Below, in pieces: positions 8,406 to 17,673 of a DNA stretch of 64,000 nt. Source of the stretch: JAFGVL01 sp963663245. Lineage in GTDB: Bacteria > Bacteroidota > Bacteroidia > Bacteroidales > Paludibacteraceae. The first letter of the stretch is position 1. Each line of letters begins with the position of its first letter. The stretch is taken from assembly GCA_963663245.1 (NCBI GenBank), contig OY760143.1:124001-188000 (forward strand), written 5' to 3'. The position numbers were made by a program, and so were the translations under genes. The notes beneath the pieces are model-generated. The model saw only the letters and a list, made by a program, of their open reading frames with translations. It did not search any database and had not been told where the DNA came from.

Positions 8406-9353
8406 ATGAACGACTATTTTACATCCATTATTCTGCAAAAAACAGGAGCTTCTTCTTTATCTGAAAAAGAGATCATTCAACATTTGTGGAGTGGGTACGG
8501 GAAAATTATGCGCATCGGATTAGAGAATGCAGCTGTCGATAGTGTCGTTATAAAGCACGTGCAAATACCCAAATCTAAAAATCACCCGCGCGGATGGAAT
8601 ACAGATATCGGTCATCAACGAAAACTTAAGTCCTACCAAGTAGAAACGAGATGGTATGATACATACAGTAAACACAGCATTGCCCGTTTGCCAGAATGTT
8701 TAGCCATTAAGACAAAAGATGAAGAGGTATTGATGGTGATGGAAGATTTGGATGCAGCGGGCTATCCTTTACGCAAGAGTGTTGTTACATGGCAAGAAAT
8801 AACGGAGTGTTTGGCCTGGTTGGCAAAATTTCACGCAAGTTACTTGGAAAAAACGCCAACTGGACTTTGGGAAGTAGGCACTTATTGGCATTTGGAAACC
8901 AGACCTCAGGAGTTAGCAATATTGAGTGATCAAAAGTTGAAAGAAGCAGCTCCTTTTATTGATGAAAAACTAAACAACTGTCAATTCAAAACCTTTGTTC
9001 ACGGCGATGCTAAACTAGCCAACTTCTGCTTTGCTAAAAGTGGGCAAGTTAGTGGCCTAGATTTTCAGTATGTAGGTGGTGGATGTGGAATGAAAGATGT
9101 CGCCTATTTTATAGGAAGCTGTCTGGATGAAAGTGAATGTGAACGCTTAGAAGCACAAATCCTGGATAACTATTTCGAGCATTTACAAAGAGAACTGAAG
9201 GAAAGAAATGAAGCCTTAGAAACTGAATGGCGCTCTTTATATCGAGTGGCCTGGGCAGACTTTCATCGCTTTCTAAAAGGTTGGTGTCCAGATCACTGGA
9301 AAATTAATACTTATAGTGAACGTGTAACAGCAGAGGTAATCAATAATCTATAA
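8406..9353 (+). CDS. Phosphotransferase of the EcKL/choline-kinase-like superfamily
   Basis: The 315-residue protein has the phosphotransferase catalytic loop HGDAKLANF (residues 199-207) and the metal-binding LDFQ (218-221), equivalent to Brenner's motif and DFG of aminoglycoside and choline kinases. The spacing and the wording around VGGGCGMKDVAYF resemble the ecdysteroid-kinase-like (DUF1679/EcKinase) branch. It probably phosphorylates a small hydroxylated molecule; the substrate is unknown. The next gene, a phosphatase of the inositol monophosphatase family, starts one base after this stop codon, so the two are almost certainly cotranscribed. Confidence 0.82.
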   Translation: MNDYFTSIILQKTGASSLSEKEIIQHLWSGYGKIMRIGLENAAVDSVVIKHVQIPKSKNHPRGWNTDIGHQRKLKSYQVETRWYDTYSKHSIARLPECLAIKTKDEEVLMVMEDLDAAGYPLRKSVVTWQEITECLAWLAKFHASYLEKTPTGLWEVGTYWHLETRPQELAILSDQKLKEAAPFIDEKLNNCQFKTFVHGDAKLANFCFAKSGQVSGLDFQYVGGGCGMKDVAYFIGSCLDESECERLEAQILDNYFEHLQRELKERNEALETEWRSLYRVAWADFHRFLKGWCPDHWKINTYSERVTAEVINNL

Positions 9354-9354
9354 A

Positions 9355-10182
9355 ATGAATCTGGAGCAACTTAATACGATAGCCATCAAGGCAGCCCTTT
9401 CTGCAGGAAAAGTCATTCAGCAGCATCTAAACGATGAGCTTAAAGTGGAGACAAAGGAAGGTGGAGAAAGCTATGCCTCACAAGTGGTAACTGCAGTAGA
9501 CATAGCATGCGAAAAAGTAATTCTTGCTCATCTACTTCCTAGCTGTGACGAATTTAATTTAGCACTCTTATCGGAAGAGACCGAAGATGATGGTAGCCGA
9601 TTCGAAAAAGATTTTTTTTGGTGCATAGACCCAATGGATGGAACGCTTCCTTTTATCAACAAACAAGCTGGTTTTTCTGTCTCAATTGCTTTAATTGCAA
9701 GAGACGGAACTCCTCAGATTGGAGTGGTGTATGATCCCAGCACAGATACATTATACCATGCTATCAAAGGAAAAGGAGCTTTTAAAAATGGTAGCCCTTG
9801 GGAAATTAAGCATACCAATAAGCACTTAAGCTACCTAACAGATAAAAAGCTAAAAGACAACCCTCGTGAAAGCGAAATAGAAAACTTGCTAGAAGAACAA
9901 GTGAAAAAATTGAGTTTAAATGGGATAACAGAAATAGCTGGAGCAGGTGCCGTGTTGAATGCCATCCTTGTACTGGAGAATGGACCTGCCTGCATGTTAA
10001 AGCTTCCGAAAAAAGAAAACGGTGGAGGGAGCATCTGGGACTTTGCTGCTACAGCCTGTATCTATCAGGAATTGGGCTTTCCCGCAACAAATTTTGAAGG
10101 AAAAAGATTGGACTTAAATAAAAAGGAGGGCACTTTTATGAATGATAAAGGTGTCTTTTATGCTAATTTAATTGGTAAATAA
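9355..10182 (+). CDS. Inositol monophosphatase-family (CysQ-like) phosphatase
   Basis: The 275-residue protein has the metal-dependent phosphatase motifs EE (residues 74-75), DPMDGT (92-97) and a late SIWDFAA. This is the FIG/IMPase fold that includes CysQ (3'-phosphoadenosine 5'-phosphate), inositol-phosphate and fructose-1,6-bisphosphate phosphatases. GTLPF instead of the usual GTxxF/Y spacing is within family variation. It is one base downstream of a small-molecule kinase, which suggests opposing or sequential steps on one metabolite. The substrate is not assignable. Confidence 0.85.
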   Translation: MNLEQLNTIAIKAALSAGKVIQQHLNDELKVETKEGGESYASQVVTAVDIACEKVILAHLLPSCDEFNLALLSEETEDDGSRFEKDFFWCIDPMDGTLPFINKQAGFSVSIALIARDGTPQIGVVYDPSTDTLYHAIKGKGAFKNGSPWEIKHTNKHLSYLTDKKLKDNPRESEIENLLEEQVKKLSLNGITEIAGAGAVLNAILVLENGPACMLKLPKKENGGGSIWDFAATACIYQELGFPATNFEGKRLDLNKKEGTFMNDKGVFYANLIGK

Positions 10183-10325
10183 TAGCTTTATTGCTAGCAA
10201 CTGTCAAGATTTGAATCCTTGTGAGACAACTCACAAAAACCCTCGCAAGTTTTCTTATGGGAGTTTTTTTGTTTTGGAGGGATTATTTAAAGTAGCACCT
10301 TGAGAAAACACAGAACAGACATATA

Positions 10326-10769
10326 ATGAGAATAGAAAAGATCACCGAAAACAAAAAACAATTCCTTGACTTATTGTTGTTGGCCGACGAGCAAGAAAAT
10401 ATGATTGACAAGTATTTGCCGAGTGGAGACTTGTTTGCTTTATACGACAATGATTTAAAAAGCGTTGGCGTTGTAGTGCCTATAGATAAAGAAACTTGCG
10501 AATTAAAAAACATTGCCACTTACGAAAAACAACAAGGCAAAGGCTACGGTAAAGCATTGATAAACTACATTTCTGATGTCTACAAAAACGATTACAAAAC
10601 GATGCTTGTCGGAACAGGCGAAACGCCAACAATATTGTCCTTTTATGGCGGTTGTGGATTTGAAAAATCGCATGCTATCAAAAACTTCTTTACCGATAAC
10701 TACGACCACCCGATGTTTGAAGAAGGCATACAACTTATTGACATGGTTTACCTGAAGAAAGAATTATGA
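10326..10769 (+). CDS. GNAT-family N-acetyltransferase
   Basis: The 147-residue protein has the GNAT acetyl-CoA-binding signature QQGKGYGKALI (motif A, about residues 63-73) preceded by the strand ELKNIAT, and a C-terminal FYGGCGFEKS motif typical of motif B. The acceptor substrate is unknown. Codon choice looks richer in G/C at third positions (runs of GGC, GCC and GTC) than in the flanking genes, which may mark recent acquisition. It stands alone; no clear promoter or terminator was found. Confidence 0.88.
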   Translation: MRIEKITENKKQFLDLLLLADEQENMIDKYLPSGDLFALYDNDLKSVGVVVPIDKETCELKNIATYEKQQGKGYGKALINYISDVYKNDYKTMLVGTGETPTILSFYGGCGFEKSHAIKNFFTDNYDHPMFEEGIQLIDMVYLKKEL

Positions 10770-10846
10770 ATACCTGTAACTAACAACTACTCATAACTTT
10801 TTCAAAACTTCACTCATTTATACTTTTAGGTCTAATTTATAATAGA

Positions 10847-10854
10847 TATATTTG
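10847..10854 (+). promoter_or_regulatory. -7 element of the helicase gene
   Basis: TATATTTG is an exact match 21 bases before the ATG at 10876. Confidence 0.55.
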
Positions 10855-10875
10855 TCATCTTATTAAAAAAAGGTG

Positions 10876-13347
10876 ATGGAACTCCAAACTACCCCACAAC
10901 TACAATTAGCACACGACTTTGTTGAATACACAGGAAAGCATCTATTCCTCACAGGAAAAGCTGGTACTGGAAAAACAACCTTTCTTAAAACTTTAAAAGA
11001 AAAATCTCCTAAACGTATGATTGTTGTAGCACCGACTGGTGTCGCTGCAATAAATGCTGGTGGTGTTACCATACACTCATTCTTTCAAATATCTTTCGGA
11101 CCACAAATTGGGTTAGAGAGTAATTCTGAAGACAAGCAACGCTACAACAAAACAAAAATAAACATCATACGCAGTCTCGATTTATTAGTAATAGACGAAA
11201 TTAGTATGGTACGTGCCGATTTACTAGATGCTATAGACAAGGTGCTAAGACGTTTTCGTGACAGGAGTAAACCATTTGGTGGCGTACAGTTACTAATGAT
11301 TGGTGACTTGCAACAGCTAGCCCCAGTTGTAAAAGAAGATGAATGGAGTATGTTACGTGCACATTACGATACGCAATTCTTCTTTAGCAGCAAAGCATTA
11401 CGTGAAACGAGTTTTGTTAGTATAGAGCTAAGCCATATTTTTCGCCAACAAGACGATAAGTTTATTACTCTCTTAAATAAAGTACGTGAAAATAACATCG
11501 ACCTTGAATCCCTTCAAGAACTTAACAAAAGACACATTCCTAACTTCGACCCAAGCACAGACGAAGGCTACATTACTCTCTGTACGCACAATGCTCAAGC
11601 ACAACGACTCAACGAAAGAAAACTGCAACAACTAACAGGAAAATCTAGTCGTTTTACGGCTGTAGTACAAGGTAAATTTCCAGAATACTCCTACCCGACA
11701 GATTATGAGTTATCCTTAAAAGAAGAAGCACAAGTAATGTTTGTAAAGAATGACTTATCGCAAGATAAGTTATTCTATAATGGAAAGATTGGTAAAATAA
11801 CTCGCATAGACGGTGATATTATTTACGTGCAATGTCCTGATGATTATCAAGAAATACCTGTTGAGCCACTTCTTTGGGACAATGTAAAATATACCATTGA
11901 CCCTGACACTAATGAAATTAAAGAAGAATTAGAAGGTACCTTCACACAGTACCCATTAAAACTGGCTTGGGCTATTACCATCCATAAAAGCCAAGGCTTA
12001 ACTTTTGAACGTGCCATTATTGATGCAGAATCATCCTTTGCTCACGGACAGGTATATGTGGCGCTAAGTCGTTGCAAAACGATAGAAGGCATGGTGCTTA
12101 GTTCTCCTATCTCCAACAGAAGTATTATTAATGATGGAACAGTAAATGGCTTTGTAAATCAAATAGAAGAGAACCAACCGAACGACCAGTGGCTAACAAC
12201 AGCTAAAGAAGCTTACCAACAAGAATTACTAGCAGACCTGTTTCGATTTAACAGAGCTCGCTATCTAGTTAATAATCTAAATAAAATACTTCAAGACAAT
12301 ACAGCCAGCGTACCTGCAATGCTTGTAGAACATTTCAAACAATTATTTGTAATGGTGGAAGCAGACTTAGTAAAAATTGCACAAAACTTCCACAACCAAA
12401 TTGTACAATTGCTACCACAGCAAGCAGATATTGAAAAAAACACAGCCTTACAAGAACGCATAATCAAAGCATCCCAATATTTTGAAGATAAAGTTAATAC
12501 GCTTCTAATTCAAGGGGCTAGTGGTATTGATATAGAAGTAGATAATAAAGCTACTCGCAAACAAATAAAAGAAGCCATTTCCCGTATATTGGAAGAAGCT
12601 CAAATTAAAATAAATTGTTTGGCTGCCTGCAAAAACGGATTTATTGTAAAAACCTTTCTTGATGCTAGAGCAAAAGCGGTCATTGTTAAAAGCAAATCTA
12701 CAAAGGATGCAAAATTTAGCGAAGTTAAAAGCAAAGATATTCCTCATCCAATATTGTATAATACTTTACGCTCATGGAGAACATATAAGGCTGATGAACT
12801 AAATGTTCGTCCTTACTTAATATTCTCTCAAAAGGCCTTAATTGAATTAGTGAACTACTTGCCTACCGACAGTAAAACTTTGAAGCAAATAAATGGAATG
12901 GGAGCTAAAAAAGTAAGTCAATATGGTGCTGAAATTATTGAACTAATTGCTGAGTTTTGTGCCGACAATAACATAGAGAAACAAGAAATTGCTTTAAAAG
13001 CGACTCCTAAAAAGAAAGAAAAAGGTAATACTCCAAAAGTTGACACAAAGAAAATAAGCTTTGACTTATTTAAGGAAGGGAAAAAGATTTTAGACATTGC
13101 TGAAGAAAGAAATATTACGGTAACTACCGTAGAAAATCATATCGCTCATTATATTGGAATAGGAGAACTAGACATCAGTTTATTTATAACAGATGATAAA
13201 CTTTCGAAAATTTGTGCTTACTTTGATAAAGCAGAATCAAGAAGTTTATCACCTGCTCGTCAAGAATTAGGAGATAATTACAGCTATACCGAATTAAAAT
13301 TCGCAATTAAACACCTTGATTTTTTAGCTGACACAAAAAGCAATTAA
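10876..13347 (+). CDS. PIF1-like helicase with C-terminal HRDC and helix-turn-helix regions
   Basis: The 823-residue protein starts with a PIF1/RecD2-type superfamily 1B helicase: Walker A GKAGTGKT at 27-34, Walker B LLVIDEISM, and a late motif with ITIHKSQGLTFERA and VYVALSRC. A long coiled middle part follows, then a region resembling HRDC (about 622-700, with INGMGAKKV) and a C-terminal HTH_40-like domain (about 725-820) as found at the end of some RecQ proteins. It probably unwinds DNA in replication or repair. A GTG codon directly precedes the chosen ATG, and an A/G-rich aaaaaaagg lies just upstream. The next gene begins one base after its stop. Confidence 0.88.
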   Translation: MELQTTPQLQLAHDFVEYTGKHLFLTGKAGTGKTTFLKTLKEKSPKRMIVVAPTGVAAINAGGVTIHSFFQISFGPQIGLESNSEDKQRYNKTKINIIRSLDLLVIDEISMVRADLLDAIDKVLRRFRDRSKPFGGVQLLMIGDLQQLAPVVKEDEWSMLRAHYDTQFFFSSKALRETSFVSIELSHIFRQQDDKFITLLNKVRENNIDLESLQELNKRHIPNFDPSTDEGYITLCTHNAQAQRLNERKLQQLTGKSSRFTAVVQGKFPEYSYPTDYELSLKEEAQVMFVKNDLSQDKLFYNGKIGKITRIDGDIIYVQCPDDYQEIPVEPLLWDNVKYTIDPDTNEIKEELEGTFTQYPLKLAWAITIHKSQGLTFERAIIDAESSFAHGQVYVALSRCKTIEGMVLSSPISNRSIINDGTVNGFVNQIEENQPNDQWLTTAKEAYQQELLADLFRFNRARYLVNNLNKILQDNTASVPAMLVEHFKQLFVMVEADLVKIAQNFHNQIVQLLPQQADIEKNTALQERIIKASQYFEDKVNTLLIQGASGIDIEVDNKATRKQIKEAISRILEEAQIKINCLAACKNGFIVKTFLDARAKAVIVKSKSTKDAKFSEVKSKDIPHPILYNTLRSWRTYKADELNVRPYLIFSQKALIELVNYLPTDSKTLKQINGMGAKKVSQYGAEIIELIAEFCADNNIEKQEIALKATPKKKEKGNTPKVDTKKISFDLFKEGKKILDIAEERNITVTTVENHIAHYIGIGELDISLFITDDKLSKICAYFDKAESRSLSPARQELGDNYSYTELKFAIKHLDFLADTKSN

Positions 13348-13348
13348 G

Positions 13349-13909
13349 ATGAGTTTAGCAGAAGAAAAACAAGCCTTACGCAAAGAAGTTAGTAAAAGAC
13401 TCTCTATTTACAGCGAAGAATATTTACAAAAAGGAACCGAATCGGCATTGAGAAAATTAGAACTCTATCATGCCTTTATGGATGCAAAAACTGTTTTGCT
13501 TTATTGCTCTATGCCTGATGAAATAAACACCCATGAGTTTATTTATAAATGGAGTAAAGAAAAAACCATCCTTCTGCCTGTTATCGATTTCGACACCAAT
13601 ACCTTTGAAGCACACCTTTTTGAAGGAAAAGAAAAAATGATAGAGGGCCCTTATAAAATAATGCAACCCAAAACTACAAAATACGAAGGAGAAATTGATC
13701 TAGCCATTGTTCCCGGAAGAGCCTTCGACCATAAGGGTCATCGCCTAGGAAGAGGTAAAGGATTTTATGATTACTTCTTAAAAGATTTTAATGGTTATAC
13801 AATTGGGCTATGTTTCGATTTTCAACTACAAGATTATGTACCTTTCGAAGAATTTGATATTGTAGTTGATGATGTAATTGCTTCAGATATATCACCGCAT
13901 CTTTTCTAA
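13349..13909 (+). CDS. 5-formyltetrahydrofolate cyclo-ligase
   Basis: Converts 5-formyl-THF to 5,10-methenyl-THF with ATP, rescuing folate. The 186-residue protein shows the C-terminal family signature LGRGKGFYDYFL and the preceding IVPGRAFD. Its start is one base downstream of the helicase stop, suggesting cotranscription. The last 18 bases overlap the 3' end of rodA on the opposite strand, so the two transcripts converge with no terminator between them. Confidence 0.92.
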   Translation: MSLAEEKQALRKEVSKRLSIYSEEYLQKGTESALRKLELYHAFMDAKTVLLYCSMPDEINTHEFIYKWSKEKTILLPVIDFDTNTFEAHLFEGKEKMIEGPYKIMQPKTTKYEGEIDLAIVPGRAFDHKGHRLGRGKGFYDYFLKDFNGYTIGLCFDFQLQDYVPFEEFDIVVDDVIASDISPHLF

Positions 13910-15346
13910 TCTCGAAGCATCCAATCGCACAAAAATAAAAAGTAATATTGTGAACCCCCACAAAGATGACCCTCCATAACTAAAAAATGGCAGTGGGATT
14001 CCAATAACGGGTGCCAATCCTAAAACCATTCCAATATTAATTGCTAGATGGAAAAAGAAAATGCTTACAACAGAATAACCATATACCCTACTAAATGTTT
14101 CTCGTTGCCGTTCTGCCATTACCAGTAATCGCAATAAAAAAGCTAAATACACACCTAACACTAACAACGATCCCCAGAAACCATGCTCCTCTCCTACTGT
14201 ACAGAAAATAAAATCAGTATCTTGCTCAGGTACATATTTTAATTTTGTTTGTGTTCCATTTAAAAACCCTTTACCCCAAAACTGCCCAGAGCCAATTGCA
14301 ATTTTTGACTGGTTAACATTATATCCCGCTCCAGTTGGATCGTTCTCCATTCCTAACACAACCTTAATACGAAGTTGCTGGTGATTTTCTAACACCTTAG
14401 AAAACATATAGTCTGATGAATAACAATACAGCACTGCTCCTAGCATAAAAATTGCTGATAAAACATAAGTCTTTTTTCTCAGATTAATAGAGATATACGT
14501 TAAATACAGAACAGATAATATAACCGATCCTAATAAAAAATAAGTATACGGTATATTCACAAATAAATTTGTCACTACAGCAATAACACCAATTACTAAA
14601 TTACCATAAAGGATAAGTCTTATCTGTTTAATGTTCTTCTCAAAAACATAAATAAAACCTAGTTGAGTGAAAATTATATAAATAAGTGCTATTACCATTC
14701 CAAGACTTCCTCGGTCTATATCAATTTGTATATGTCCAAAGCGAACAACAACGATAAAAAGGATAATACAACACAGGCCTAAATAGAGTAAAAATCCGGG
14801 CATCCCCTCGCGATAGAGAACAATAAATAAAGCCGCAAATACTAGTGCAGAACCCGTATCATTTTGAAGGACTACTAACAAAGCTGGAGCAAAAATTATT
14901 AATAATACTTGTAGGTAATTGCTTATCCCTTTTAACTTAAAATTATATCTGCTCATAAACTTAGCTAAAGCTAGCGCTGTAGCAAACTTAGCTATTTCTA
15001 CCGTTTGAATACGTACAGGACCAAATACCAACCATGATTTAGCCCCCTTTATTTCGGGAGCAAAAAATATTGTTAGTATTAGCAATACTATTGCTCCTGC
15101 ATAAATGAGATAAGCAAAAACATCAAAAATACGGCTATCAATCATCAACAGTGAAATACTAATAAAAACACAACAGCCAATCCAAATAAGTTGTTTTCCT
15201 GCATTTTGTTGAAAATCAAATATATTTGGATGATCAAAGTCATAACTTGCACCATACACACTCAACCAACCCATTATCACTAACGTAATATACATCAGGA
15301 TTATTGGCCAATCAATAGCTCTTGATATGTTAATGTTTCTTAGCAT
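13892..15346 (-). CDS. rodA: Rod-shape peptidoglycan polymerase RodA (SEDS family)
   Basis: A 484-residue polytopic membrane protein of the SEDS glycosyltransferase family. It polymerises lipid II for lateral wall growth together with PBP2. The C-terminal signature (GIPLPFFSYGGSS) and LQNDTGSALV, which holds the catalytic Asp region, are visible. It is somewhat longer than E. coli RodA because of extra hydrophobic segments around residues 205-300. The start overlaps the end of mrdA by 17 bases, so the pair is translationally coupled. Confidence 0.95.
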   Translation of the reverse strand: MLRNINISRAIDWPIILMYITLVIMGWLSVYGASYDFDHPNIFDFQQNAGKQLIWIGCCVFISISLLMIDSRIFDVFAYLIYAGAIVLLILTIFFAPEIKGAKSWLVFGPVRIQTVEIAKFATALALAKFMSRYNFKLKGISNYLQVLLIIFAPALLVVLQNDTGSALVFAALFIVLYREGMPGFLLYLGLCCIILFIVVVRFGHIQIDIDRGSLGMVIALIYIIFTQLGFIYVFEKNIKQIRLILYGNLVIGVIAVVTNLFVNIPYTYFLLGSVILSVLYLTYISINLRKKTYVLSAIFMLGAVLYCYSSDYMFSKVLENHQQLRIKVVLGMENDPTGAGYNVNQSKIAIGSGQFWGKGFLNGTQTKLKYVPEQDTDFIFCTVGEEHGFWGSLLVLGVYLAFLLRLLVMAERQRETFSRVYGYSVVSIFFFHLAINIGMVLGLAPVIGIPLPFFSYGGSSLWGFTILLFIFVRLDASRLEKMR

Positions 15347-17171
15347 CTGGCATCAAATTAGTATTTAACATCCTCTCTTCTAACCATACCTTGTCTTTAC
15401 TTATTCTTCCTTTTAAATATTGTTCCATCATTAAACTTGCAATTGGAGCGGCCCAGGTTGCTCCATATCCGGCATTTTCAACAAATACAGCAATGGCAAT
15501 TTTAGGCTTGTCTTTAGGAGCAAAAGCCATGAAAATAGAGTGGTCCTTACCATGTGGATTTTGTGCTGTCCCGGTTTTTCCGCATACCTCAACACTATCT
15601 ATTCTTGCAATTCTACAAGTCCCACCAACAACAGCCATACGCATCCCTTCAATAGTTGGCTCAAAATGTTTCTTTTCTACTACTGTAAATTTCTTCTCAA
15701 AGTACTTTGGATCTATACCTCCTCCTTTGATATTTTTTACAATATGAGGAGGAATCCAGTAACCTCTATTGGCAACTGCAGCTACTAAATTGGCTGTCTG
15801 TATGGGTGTAGAAATTACTTCTCCTTGACCAATAGAAATAGATATTATTGTAAGGGCACGCCAACTACCTTTTCCATAAATTTTATTGTATACTTCAGCA
15901 TTCGGAATATATCCGCGATTTTCATTCGGAAAATCTACTCCTAAATTATACCCAAACCCAAAAGAAACTACCGCATCTTTCCAAACAGTAAATGCTTTCT
16001 CTACTGATTCGTACTTCTTATTGTCTATCATAGCACGCAATCCTTGACAATAATAAGCATTACACGAATGTTGTATTGAACCAACCATATCAAGAGGGGA
16101 AGAATGCCCATGACAGCCTACATGTAATCTTCCTGCAGAAAAGCCATAATGGCAAGGATATCTTGTTTCTGGCGTTATAATACCTTCTTGCTGAAATATC
16201 AAAGAATTTACCACCTTAAAAGTTGACCCTGGAGGATACCTTGCCATTAAAGGTCTATCTAAAAGTGGTTTTACAGGATCCTTATTCAATTTCCTAAAAT
16301 TCTTACTGCGTTGTCGACCAACTAAATCAGATGGATTAAAAGATGGACTAGAAACTAATGCTAATATTTCCCCAGTAGATGGTTCAATTGCAACTACACT
16401 TCCAATTTTACCTTTCATTAAATTCTCTCCATACAATTGTAAGTCGATATCTAATGATAATGTCAAATTCTTTCCCGAAACAGGTTCTTTATCAAAAGCT
16501 CCATCTTCGTATTTACCTTTAATTCTTCCTCTTGAATCGCGCAATAAAATTTCTACCCCTTTAACACCTCTTAGCTCATTCTCAAAATATTTTTCTACAC
16601 CATTCATCCCAGCATAATCTCCACTAATATAATAATCATCTTTCTTGATGTTCTTTTTAGAAACCTCTCCAACAGAGCCTAATGCATGGGCAGCACAAGG
16701 ATAAGTGTATTCTCTTAGTGTTCTGTTTTGAATGTAGAAACCAGGGAATTTATAGAGTTTTTCCTGTAGCACAGCATGCTCTTCTACCGATAATTGTGAC
16801 AAAAGTAATTGAGGAGTATATTCGGAGTACCCTCTATCTTTTTTAAGTTCTAAAACTAGTTTTTTGAATAATTTAATATCAATGTTTACAGCACTACAGA
16901 AATCAAGCGTATCAAAAACTTCTACTTCTTTCATAACAATAAGCACATCATAAGCTGGCTTATTGTAAACTAGAAGTTTACCATTTCTATCATAAATAAG
17001 TCCACGTGCAGGGTATTGAATTTTTTCAAGAAAAGCATTACTGTCAGCATTTTCTTTGTAGGTTTTATTAAAAATTTGCAAATTAGCTAATTGCAATACA
17101 AAGATGATAATTACTAGAATTACAAATCCTGCAATTACCTTCCATCTTTCTTGCAAATTTTTTTGAGCCAT
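15330..17171 (-). CDS. mrdA: Penicillin-binding protein 2 (elongasome transpeptidase)
   Basis: The 613-residue class B PBP cross-links peptidoglycan during elongation. It has one N-terminal membrane anchor (about residues 12-31), a dimerisation/pedestal region, and a transpeptidase domain with the three active-site motifs: S316-T-F-K319, S369-C-N371 and K532-T-G534. The position between mreD and rodA is the standard elongasome order. Only one base separates it from the mreD stop. Confidence 0.96.
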   Translation of the reverse strand: MAQKNLQERWKVIAGFVILVIIIFVLQLANLQIFNKTYKENADSNAFLEKIQYPARGLIYDRNGKLLVYNKPAYDVLIVMKEVEVFDTLDFCSAVNIDIKLFKKLVLELKKDRGYSEYTPQLLLSQLSVEEHAVLQEKLYKFPGFYIQNRTLREYTYPCAAHALGSVGEVSKKNIKKDDYYISGDYAGMNGVEKYFENELRGVKGVEILLRDSRGRIKGKYEDGAFDKEPVSGKNLTLSLDIDLQLYGENLMKGKIGSVVAIEPSTGEILALVSSPSFNPSDLVGRQRSKNFRKLNKDPVKPLLDRPLMARYPPGSTFKVVNSLIFQQEGIITPETRYPCHYGFSAGRLHVGCHGHSSPLDMVGSIQHSCNAYYCQGLRAMIDNKKYESVEKAFTVWKDAVVSFGFGYNLGVDFPNENRGYIPNAEVYNKIYGKGSWRALTIISISIGQGEVISTPIQTANLVAAVANRGYWIPPHIVKNIKGGGIDPKYFEKKFTVVEKKHFEPTIEGMRMAVVGGTCRIARIDSVEVCGKTGTAQNPHGKDHSIFMAFAPKDKPKIAIAVFVENAGYGATWAAPIASLMMEQYLKGRISKDKVWLEERMLNTNLMPDAKKH

Positions 17172-17172
17172 T

Positions 17173-17673
17173 TTACATCCTTAATTTAAAGCGCTCGACA
17201 CTAAGCAGTAAGATAAGTGTAAATACTGAGTTGGAAAAAATTTTCAACAATAATATATCTATTTGAACAAATGAAAAAGCCTCTACAAAAAATAAAACAA
17301 TATGATGAATTAGCACCATTAAAACAGCATATTTTGCGAATTGACTCATACCAAGTGTTTTCATTGAAGGAGTAAATGAGTCAAAATTATCTCTTGGTGC
17401 AAAGAGTTTCAACAGAGGTGTTTTCATAAATGCTACAAATACAGTTGCAAAAGCATGAACGCCTAATGTGTTACAAAAAACATCAATACTTAAGCCCAAG
17501 AAAAAAGCTATTAATAATAAAAAGATGCGAGGAATATCAACAGGAAGAATAATGATAAACATTACATATAAATACGGATTAATATAATCAAGAAAATTGA
17601 TATTATTAAGCACCAATACTTGCACCAGCAGCAATATTAGAAATTGGAATAAATATTTTAAAGCTATTCTCAT
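17173..17673 (-). CDS. mreD: Rod shape-determining protein MreD
   Basis: A 166-residue, almost wholly hydrophobic protein with about five transmembrane helices. Sequence conservation in MreD is low, so the call rests on size, topology and its position between mreC and mrdA. Its start overlaps the mreC stop by four bases (ATGA). It links MreC to the membrane-embedded elongation machinery. Confidence 0.88.
   Translation of the reverse strand: MRIALKYLFQFLILLLVQVLVLNNINFLDYINPYLYVMFIIILPVDIPRIFLLLIAFFLGLSIDVFCNTLGVHAFATVFVAFMKTPLLKLFAPRDNFDSFTPSMKTLGMSQFAKYAVLMVLIHHIVLFFVEAFSFVQIDILLLKIFSNSVFTLILLLSVERFKLRM

Noticed and set aside
10219..10236. Hairpin ttgtgag/ctcacaa after the phosphatase gene
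   Set aside because: The stem is short and followed by A/C rather than T, so it is not a convincing terminator; a later imperfect stem near 10236-10270 is also weak.
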